Origin: JBIOJM01 sp044450785
GTDB taxonomy: Bacteria; Planctomycetota; Planctomycetia; Isosphaerales; Isosphaeraceae
DNA: 6,159 bases
Direction of reading: 5' to 3'
Assembly (NCBI GenBank): GCA_044450785.1
Contig: JBIOJM010000470.1
Coordinates: 1 to 6,159, forward strand
Part shown: one piece after another, positions 1-5,309 of the stretch
How positions within the stretch are numbered: position 1 is the first letter of the stretch
How the letters are laid out: each line of letters starts with the position of its first letter
Notes under the pieces: generated by a model
Databases searched by the model: none
What the model was told of the DNA's origin: nothing
What the model saw: only the letters and a program-made list of their open reading frames with translations
Program-made: the position numbers and the translations under genes

Positions 1-1967
1 TCGATGAAGAGGATCTCGCCCCCGGCCGGTGTCCAGGCGAGTCCCGTGGCCACGCCGGGGACACCCGTGCGATCGGCGAGCTCGCGGAAGAAGCGCGACG
101 GACCGAGCAGGTCGGAGATCTCGTTGGGCTCGATGATGTTCGGTTCCCGCTGGCCTTCGGCGTGGCGCCGGGCGATTTTCCGGCAGATGGAGGCGATTTC
201 CCGCTCGAGGTTGCGCAGCCCGGCCTCCCGGGTGTAATCGGCGATGATCTTGCGGATCGTCGCGTCGGTGATCGATAAATCCACGGGTGCCAGGCCGTGG
301 AGATCGAGCTGCTTGGGGATGATGTACTTCTGCGCGATGTGGGTCTTCTCCTCCTCGCTGTAGCCGGGAAGCTGCAGGACTTCCATCCGGTCCAGGAGTG
401 GCGAGGGGATGGTTTCCAGCATGTTGGCCGTGGCAATGAACATCACCTTGGACAGGTCGAAATCGACATCCAGGTAATGGTCTCGAAACGTCGAATTCTG
501 TTCGGGGTCAAGGACTTCCAGCAGCGCGGCCGAGGGGTCGCCGCGAAAGTCGGCGCCGAGCTTGTCGACCTCGTCGAGCATGAACACCGGGTTGTTCGTC
601 CCCGCCTTGCGGATTCCCTGGATCACGCGCCCCGGTAAAGCGGCGACGTAAGTGCGGCGATGGCCGCGGATCTCGGCTTCATCGTGCACGCCCCCCAGGC
701 TGACGCGGACGAACTCGCGGCCCAAGGCCTTGGCGATGCTCTTGCCCAGCGAGGTCTTGCCTGTGCCCGGAGGGCCCGCCAGGCAGAGGATCGGGCCCTT
801 CATGTCTTTCTTGAGCTTGCGCACCGCGAGGTATTCCAGGATGCGTTCCTTGATCTTTTCCAGGTCGAAATGGTCGGCATCGAGGACTTTGCGGGCCCGC
901 CGCAGGTCGAGCCGGTCGCGACTGGCCTTGCTCCAGGGCAGGATCGCCAGCCAATCGAGATAAGTCCGCACGATCGAGTATTCCGCGGAGCTCGGGTGCA
1001 TCCCGGCGAGCCGCTCGAGCTCGCGCTCAGCCTCGGTCTGCACCTCGAGGGGTGGGTTGGCCTTCTTGATCCGATCCCACAACTCGGCGATCTCGGGGTT
1101 CTCGCTTTCGCTCTCGCCCAGCTCGTCCTGGATCGCCTTCAATTGCTGCCGGAGGAAATGGTCCCGTTGGGCCTTGGTCAGCTCACTGCCGACCTGCTCT
1201 TGGATCTTTGTCGAAAGCTCCAGGATCGCGAGCTGACGCGATAGGTATTGCCCGAGCCGCTCCAGCCGTGCTCGCACGTTGATCTCGCCCAGCAGGCTCT
1301 GCTTCTCCTCAATGGTGAAGGGAAGACTCGAGGCCAGCAGGTCCGCCAGCCGGCCCGGCTCACGCGTGTTGATCGCCGCGACCTGAAGCTCCTCGGGGAT
1401 CTGCTGGCTCTGGTCGACCATTCGCTGGAAAAAACGGTTCACATGATGAAGCAAGGCGTCGAGCTCGACACCCCCTTCAACGATCTCTTCGCACGGTTCG
1501 ATGCGGCCGACCACGTACGGCTCGGTCTGCACCACCTCGACCAGCCGCGCGCGATACTGCCCCTGACAGACGATCCGAGTCGAGCCGTCCGGGAATTTCA
1601 ACATCTTGAGAATCAGGCCGACGCACACGATCGGGTACAGGTCGTCAATGCCCGGTATGTCGGTCTCCGGATGGAACTGACTGACCAGACCCACCATCCG
1701 CTCGCCGACCATGCAATCATCGATCAGCCTGATCCCGCTGGGCCGGTTGATCACCAGCGGAACGACCGTGTGGGGAAAGACGACGTCGGATCGCAAGGGG
1801 AGCAAGGGAATGCGGCACGGTTGCAGCGGCGGATTGTCGTCCCGTTCTGAGAGCACGATCAACTGCCCCGAGTCTCCCACCGGCCGACCATCGACACGGG
1901 GGTCTCGAACAGATTCGGCGCCTGATCCCTTCCTTGGCTTCCTCGCTCGTTTGCTTCGTGAACGCAT
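1..1967 (-). CDS. lon: ATP-dependent Lon protease (La family, S16), 3' end outside the window
   Basis: This is a cytosolic AAA+ protease that unfolds and degrades damaged and regulatory proteins. The 655 visible residues read through without a stop. The Lon substrate-binding domain starts near residue 52 (IPLLPLRSDVVFPH) and is followed by a helical region to about 370. In the AAA+ module I see Walker A GPPGTGKT (398-405), Walker B FMLDEVDK with D465/E466, sensor-1 ATAN (N515), SPLLDRMEV, and the sensor-2 segment REAGLRNLEREI. The last residues (GVATGLAWTPAGGEILFI) match the start of the S16 domain, so the Ser-Lys dyad and roughly 170-190 residues lie beyond the left edge. The ATG at 1967 is the only plausible start: no other in-frame ATG or TTG occurs back to the stop at 2133-2135. 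A purine stretch (AAAAGAGA) precedes it as a weak ribosome site. The motifs sit about 42 residues later than in E. coli Lon, because of a roughly 50-residue polar, basic N-terminal extension (RSRSKRARKPRK). Confidence 0.97.
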   Translation of the reverse strand, partial: MRSRSKRARKPRKGSGAESVRDPRVDGRPVGDSGQLIVLSERDDNPPLQPCRIPLLPLRSDVVFPHTVVPLVINRPSGIRLIDDCMVGERMVGLVSQFHPETDIPGIDDLYPIVCVGLILKMLKFPDGSTRIVCQGQYRARLVEVVQTEPYVVGRIEPCEEIVEGGVELDALLHHVNRFFQRMVDQSQQIPEELQVAAINTREPGRLADLLASSLPFTIEEKQSLLGEINVRARLERLGQYLSRQLAILELSTKIQEQVGSELTKAQRDHFLRQQLKAIQDELGESESENPEIAELWDRIKKANPPLEVQTEAERELERLAGMHPSSAEYSIVRTYLDWLAILPWSKASRDRLDLRRARKVLDADHFDLEKIKERILEYLAVRKLKKDMKGPILCLAGPPGTGKTSLGKSIAKALGREFVRVSLGGVHDEAEIRGHRRTYVAALPGRVIQGIRKAGTNNPVFMLDEVDKLGADFRGDPSAALLEVLDPEQNSTFRDHYLDVDFDLSKVMFIATANMLETIPSPLLDRMEVLQLPGYSEEEKTHIAQKYIIPKQLDLHGLAPVDLSITDATIRKIIADYTREAGLRNLEREIASICRKIARRHAEGQREPNIIEPNEISDLLGPSRFFRELADRTGVPGVATGLAWTPAGGEILFI

Positions 1968-2132
1968 GGATCTCTTTTCTGAGAGGTCTCTATTCGAAGA
2001 ACCTTGAAGACCAGCCAGTCTCAGGTCCGGATCGTCTGTGATCTGCCGGGATCGTTCATGATTGTGGATTGCCGCCGGGAAAGGAAGGGGTGACCTCGAC
2101 GGAATCCGCGGCACCCGGGCATGCTCGTCATC
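1968..2132 (-). promoter_or_regulatory. Intergenic spacer upstream of lon, presumed to hold its promoter
   Basis: These 165 bases separate the stop of the M50 protease from the lon start. I see no convincing terminator hairpin with a T-run after the M50 gene, no CIRCE-type element and no good -35/-10 pair. The one ordered element is a pair of GGATCGT words (2029-2035 and 2049-2055) exactly 20 bases apart. The spacer is long enough for an independent lon promoter, but read-through from the M50 gene is equally possible. Confidence 0.3.
2029..2055. repeat. Direct repeat GGATCGT x2, 20-bp period, upstream of lon
   Basis: GGATCGT occurs at 2029-2035 and again at 2049-2055. The wider contexts are CCGGATCGT and CCGGGATCGT. 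The period is 20 bp, about two helical turns, and the copies lie about 62-88 bases upstream of the lon start codon. A tandem operator for a regulator binding one face of the helix would look like this. A chance match of two 7-mers in GATC-rich DNA is also quite possible. Confidence 0.3.
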
Positions 2133-2945
2133 TCAGCGTCTCCACCATTCGTCTTCCTGGTAGAGGCCCATGGCCTCGGCCTGGTGGATCGACTGGAGGA
2201 GCTGAAAATTGATGATGGCGAAAGACGCAAAGAAAATGGTGAGAAACATCTTGTTGTTGGAAGGCAGCGTCATCATCACGATGGCGAGGATCCCGGAGAC
2301 CAGGAGCGACACGATGTGGGTCCATCGTTGGCCTCGAGCGCGGTCGAAGAGCGAAAGGAGGATCTGGGTCGCTTGCCCGCCATCCAGCGGCCACATCGGC
2401 AAAAGGTTCACGAGACCCCACAGCAAGTTGATCCAGACCAGGTTTCTGTACGTTAAGAAGAGAAACTTGGTTACTGTTTCGACCTGCATGAGCGCGTGGA
2501 CCTTGAGTACGACGCTGACCGGCTCCGACCCTAACCCGACCAGGCCGCCGATCTCTTGCAGGTGTTCGATCGGAGTGATGCCGAAAAGAAGGGAGGTGAC
2601 CAGCATGACGAATGCGCAGAGCACGAATCCGGCGCCGGGCCCTGCGAAGATGACGGCCAGTCGTTGTCCCGGCGTCTGACGTTCTCCCTGGCTATAGCAC
2701 AGCCCTCCCAGACCCCAAAGAACGATCGACGGCGAGCCGTCGAATGTCTTGGCCATGAGGCCATGTCCATACTCATGGACCAGGATGGAAACGAACACAC
2801 ACGCCACCCAGAGCGCCACCGCGGGAAGGTTTCGATCCTGCCAACCCATCACCACCGACACAAGCCAGAAGATGGGATGAATGCGAACGGGTATGCCCAG
2901 GAAGCGGAACCGCAAGTCGTAGGGGGTCTCGGCCGCGCCAAGCAT
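2133..2945 (-). CDS. Site-2 protease family (peptidase M50) membrane zinc metalloprotease
   Basis: This is a 270-residue polytopic membrane protein that should cleave substrates within or near the membrane, as in regulated intramembrane proteolysis. The zinc motif HEYGH is at 57-61 (H57, H61, catalytic E58) inside an early hydrophobic segment. The second motif, NLLPMWPLDGGQ, is at 180-191 with D188 as the expected third zinc ligand. Hydrophobic stretches near 21-35, 41-60, 95-122, 162-183, 207-228 and 233-250 fit about six membrane segments. The opening, with GIPVRIHPIFWLV, is typical of bacterial M50B proteins. No PDZ or CBS domain is visible, so this is a minimal core enzyme. The ATG start is supported by a GAGGT ribosome site 5 nt upstream. 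It lies between a CpxA-like kinase and lon, which suggests an envelope-stress role, but no anti-sigma substrate is encoded in the window. The substrate is unknown. Confidence 0.93.
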   Translation of the reverse strand: MLGAAETPYDLRFRFLGIPVRIHPIFWLVSVVMGWQDRNLPAVALWVACVFVSILVHEYGHGLMAKTFDGSPSIVLWGLGGLCYSQGERQTPGQRLAVIFAGPGAGFVLCAFVMLVTSLLFGITPIEHLQEIGGLVGLGSEPVSVVLKVHALMQVETVTKFLFLTYRNLVWINLLWGLVNLLPMWPLDGGQATQILLSLFDRARGQRWTHIVSLLVSGILAIVMMTLPSNNKMFLTIFFASFAIINFQLLQSIHQAEAMGLYQEDEWWRR

Positions 2946-2950
2946 CGGTT

Positions 2951-2957
2951 ACCTCAC
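2951..2957 (-). promoter_or_regulatory. Shine-Dalgarno site of the M50 protease gene
   Basis: The minus strand reads GTGAGGT, then five bases (AACCG), then ATG. This is the clearest ribosome binding site in the window and fixes the start of the M50 protein at 2945. Confidence 0.7.
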
Positions 2958-3043
2958 TGGGCACTACGGAAAAGAGACGAGATCGGCGAACCAACCCTAT
3001 TCTATGGAGAATTCCATGGAGATCGCCAGTCTTCCACCAGATT

Positions 3044-3105
3044 AAGGATGAAGGATGAAGGATGAATCAAACCCGCTTCCGGTTCATCCTTCATCGTTCA
3101 TCCTT
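3044..3105. repeat. Heptad-built inverted repeat spanning the kinase stop codon, possible transcription terminator
   Basis: The left arm (3044-3066) is three tandem AAGGATG heptads plus AA. The right side (3083-3111) is four TTCATCC heptads, the second altered to TTCATCG, plus a T. The arms 3044-3066 and 3083-3105 can form a 23-bp stem with one mismatch (G3053/G3096) and a 16-base loop. The kinase stop codon (3098-3100) lies inside the right arm, so the kinase C-terminal residues DEG are encoded by heptad sequence. Either transcript strand could fold into this hairpin. The stem is AT-leaning compared with its surroundings, and no long U-run follows, so a Rho-independent terminator is uncertain. 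It could equally be an mRNA 3'-end stabiliser or a simple-sequence expansion. Confidence 0.8.
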
Positions 3106-4438
3106 CATCCTGCCGCCGAGGCAGCTCCAGGTTGAGGATCAGCCCGGGGTTCGCATTCCGCGCGGTCATGCGTCCTTGGTGCAATGCGACTGCGCGACTG
3201 GCAATGGCCAGGCCCAGCCCCACGCCGCCGCTGGAACGGTCTCGGTCTTTCTCGACACGGTAGAAGGGCTTGAAGATCTCGCCCAGGGCATCCGGCGGCA
3301 CTCCCGGTCCGTGGTCCCGGACGCTGACCGTCGCCAGGGCGTCGCGTGTCGACAGTTCGATCTCGACCTCGCTCTTCGCCGGCGCGTGCCTGATCGCGTT
3401 GCGGATGACATTATCGCAGGCGCGACGGATCAACTCCCGGTCAGCCGTCACGACGGCCTTCTGGTGGATCCGCAGGTCCAGCCGGCATCCTTGCGCGTCC
3501 GCCTCGAGCGTGCAATCCGCGACCAGGTCGCGAAGCAGCTCTCCCAGCTCGACGGTCTCCAGGTTCCTGGCGGAGGGATCACTCTCGGCCCGGGTGAGCT
3601 GGAGCAGCTCGTCGACCAGGTGATTGAGCCGGTCGGCTTCCTTGCGGATCCGCGCCAGCGCCGTCTCGCGATCGGAACTTGTTTTGGCCAGCTCGACGGC
3701 GAAGCCGAGCCGGGCCAACGGCGACCGCAGCTCGTGGGAGACGTCCTGGAGCAAGCGGCGCTCCGCCGAGAGCAACGTCGCGATCTGATCCGCCATGAGG
3801 TTGAAAGCCCGCGCTAACTCGCCGATTTCGTCCTGCCGGGAAAGCTGGGACCGAACGCCCAGATCACCGCGCCCGAACCGTTCGACAACCTGTCGCAGAT
3901 TTCGAAGCGGGGAGGCCAGGTGAACAGCCAGCAGGTAACAGAGCACCGCGATCAAAGGCGGGAACCAAAGAAAGGACTCCAGGGAGTCCCACAGCGCGAA
4001 CCGCTGGCGAAGCGGCATCACGCTGACGAGGCGATAGCGACCGTCATCCGAGACCCGAATCCGGACGGCCGGGCCGGTCCTGGGCAAAAACCGCCACAGC
4101 CGGGAGCGGTAGGGACCCGATCTCCTCGCCCGCAGGGACGAGCGATCCTGGCCGGTGACCAGGTCGGTCCCTCGGCTGTCGGTCAGGAAGAATTCGGATT
4201 CGGAATAAGCGCTCAGCCGATTCAGGTATGCATCGAGGCGCGCCCTCCCACCCGCCTCGTAGGCACGGCGGGCATCGTCCAGGTGAAGTGCCGACATCCG
4301 CGACATGATCGTGTCACGGCCTGAGAACCGCGCTGAGAGGAGCACCGAGGTGACCAGAAGACCAACCAGCGAGAGGGCCACCGTGGCGACGAACCACAAG
4401 ACAATCTTGGTGAAGATGGACCGGACCCTGATCTTCAT
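3098..4438 (-). CDS. CpxA-like membrane sensor histidine kinase
   Basis: This 446-residue kinase should sense an envelope signal, autophosphorylate and pass phosphate to the adjacent response regulator. It has a first membrane segment at about 11-35, an extracytoplasmic sensor region of about 120 residues (36-156) and a second membrane segment at about 157-175. A HAMP linker follows at about 176-228, with DEIGELARAFNLMADQI. The HisKA site DVSHELRSPLARL gives phospho-acceptor H235. The ATPase domain shows the N-box DNVIRNAIRHAP (342-353), G1 box DHGPGVP (375-381), F box FKPFYRV (389-395) and G2 box GGVGLGLAI (404-412). All catalytic boxes are intact, so the protein should be active. The sequence around H235 and the overall layout resemble the CpxA group. 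Its ATG overlaps the regulator's TGA (ATGA), which indicates an operon and translational coupling. The stop codon falls inside a heptad inverted repeat. The signal sensed cannot be read from the sequence. Confidence 0.95.
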   Translation of the reverse strand: MKIRVRSIFTKIVLWFVATVALSLVGLLVTSVLLSARFSGRDTIMSRMSALHLDDARRAYEAGGRARLDAYLNRLSAYSESEFFLTDSRGTDLVTGQDRSSLRARRSGPYRSRLWRFLPRTGPAVRIRVSDDGRYRLVSVMPLRQRFALWDSLESFLWFPPLIAVLCYLLAVHLASPLRNLRQVVERFGRGDLGVRSQLSRQDEIGELARAFNLMADQIATLLSAERRLLQDVSHELRSPLARLGFAVELAKTSSDRETALARIRKEADRLNHLVDELLQLTRAESDPSARNLETVELGELLRDLVADCTLEADAQGCRLDLRIHQKAVVTADRELIRRACDNVIRNAIRHAPAKSEVEIELSTRDALATVSVRDHGPGVPPDALGEIFKPFYRVEKDRDRSSGGVGLGLAIASRAVALHQGRMTARNANPGLILNLELPRRQDEG

Positions 4439-5172
4439 CGATCCGTCTCATTTGCAGCGAGCAGCTCGGCTCGGAACAGGTAACCGACCCCTCGGACCGT
4501 GCGGATCAACCCGCCCCGCCGACCCAGCTTTTTGCGCAAATGGCTGACGTGGACGTCGAGCGAGCGATCCAGGGGCGACGCCGGCCGCTGGTGGATCGCC
4601 GCCGTCAGCTCCTGGCGCGAGACGACACGGCCGGCCGAGCGCGTGATCAGATCCAGGATGTCGAACTCGATCGTCGTCAGCTCCAGGGGCCGCCCTTCGG
4701 ACCAAACTTCGCGCGTGCCCGGTGCGAGTTTGACACCATTGACTTCCAACGTCTCCGGCCCCACGGCGGCAAATCGACCCACCCGGCGGAGCACGGCGCG
4801 GATGCGGGCGGTCAATTCCTCGGGATCGAACGGCTTCGGAAGGTAATCGTCAGCCCCCGCATCCAGGCCCGCGATGCGGTCTTCCCTGGTGGTCCGAGCC
4901 GTGAGCATGATGATCGGTACCTGGCTGCGACGGCGAACTTGCCGCAAGAGCTCGAATCCGTCGAGGCCCGGCAGCATCACGTCCAGCAAGATCAGGTCGT
5001 ACGCGTCCCCAAACGCTTTGGCCAAACCTCGACGGCCGTCGTGGATCGCTTCCACCCGGATGGCTCGCGCGGCAAGGAATTCCTGCATCAGATCGCAGAG
5101 CTCGACGTCGTCGTCGATCAACAAGACGGACAGGTCCGCCCCGCCGTGTGCTGCTCTCGATGCATGGTTCAT
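4435..5172 (-). CDS. CpxR-like response regulator, OmpR/PhoB family
   Basis: This is a 245-residue DNA-binding transcription factor controlled by phosphorylation from the kinase that follows it. The receiver domain (about 14-130) has acidic residues D20-D22, phospho-acceptor D64 in LLDVMLPG, the conserved T91 and K113 in LPKPF. The winged-helix domain (about 140-237) includes VKLAPGTREV, LELTTIEFDILDLI, GRVVSRQEL, LDRSLDVHVSHLRKKLG and IRTVRGVGYLF. The PGTREV stretch and the DRSLDVHVSHLRKKL recognition-helix region are close to CpxR-type regulators. The ATG at 5172 gives a 13-residue N-terminal lead before the first strand. Its ribosome site is weak (GAAGACGACGG). The 3' end overlaps the kinase start by 4 nt. 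Transcription probably begins in the 5173-5263 spacer, downstream of a terminator-like hairpin. A canonical E. coli CpxR box (GTAAA-N5-GTAAA) was not seen there. Confidence 0.95.
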   Translation of the reverse strand: MNHASRAAHGGADLSVLLIDDDVELCDLMQEFLAARAIRVEAIHDGRRGLAKAFGDAYDLILLDVMLPGLDGFELLRQVRRRSQVPIIMLTARTTREDRIAGLDAGADDYLPKPFDPEELTARIRAVLRRVGRFAAVGPETLEVNGVKLAPGTREVWSEGRPLELTTIEFDILDLITRSAGRVVSRQELTAAIHQRPASPLDRSLDVHVSHLRKKLGRRGGLIRTVRGVGYLFRAELLAANETDR

Positions 5173-5263
5173 TACACCGTCGTCTTCGATCGAGAAGGTG
5201 ACTGCCTGCGATTCGACTCGAGTGGGCGGCGAGGTTGGTGCCGGCTCTCCAGTGGAACCGGAA
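5173..5263 (-). promoter_or_regulatory. Upstream spacer of the two-component operon, presumed promoter region
   Basis: These 91 bases lie between the terminator-like hairpin and the response regulator start, so the operon promoter should be here. I could not pick out a convincing -35/-10 pair. Two short perfect palindromes are present: TCGATCGA (5186-5193) and ACTCGAGT (5216-5223). Either could be a regulator half-site or chance in GC-rich DNA. The placement rests on gene layout rather than on a recognised promoter motif. Confidence 0.3.
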
Positions 5264-5295
5264 ACTCAGGGGATCGCCGCGACGATCCCCTGAGT
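5264..5295 (-). terminator. Rho-independent-type terminator hairpin after the repeat-protein gene
   Basis: ACTCAGGGGATCG (5264-5276) is perfectly complementary to 5283-5295, giving a 13-bp stem with a 6-base loop. It starts 14 bases after the TAA stop of the repeat-protein gene. On the minus-strand transcript the stem is followed by UUCC, so together with the last stem base there is a three-U run. The strong stem and position just past a stop codon support a terminator. The U-tract is short, so an mRNA 3'-end stabiliser remains possible. It would insulate the two-component operon from the upstream gene. Confidence 0.7.
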
Positions 5296-5309
5296 CGTCT
5301 CGAGTAATC

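Noticed and set aside
297..1850. Long plus-strand open frames opposite lon (297-638, 660-1244, 1248-1850)
   Set aside because: They are antisense to a clear Lon protein with all AAA+ motifs. Their translations show no recognisable domain and reflect GC-rich codon bias.
2021..2230. Small minus-strand frame of 69 codons overlapping the M50 3' end and the lon spacer
   Set aside because: It overlaps the M50 coding end in another frame, has an Arg/Ser-rich composition and shows no ribosome site or recognisable domain.
2999..3004. TAGAAT as a -10 box for the M50 gene on the minus strand
   Set aside because: It matches TATAAT at five of six bases, but no acceptable -35 hexamer lies 16-18 bases upstream, so it is not reported as a promoter.
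3004..3022. ATGGAGA direct repeat and ATGGA/TCCAT short dyad
   Set aside because: The arms are only five to seven bases and there is no supporting context. This is expected by chance.
2121..3065. Plus-strand open frames opposite the M50 gene (2121-2456, 2209-2679, 2556-3065)
   Set aside because: The minus strand encodes an M50 protease with intact HEYGH and LDGG motifs and a good ribosome site. The plus-strand translations are polar composition shadows.
3062..5307. Plus-strand open frames opposite the kinase and regulator (3062-3817, 3920-4324, 4540-5307)
   Set aside because: The minus-strand kinase and regulator have every expected catalytic motif and a 4-nt overlap. The opposing frames have no family features.
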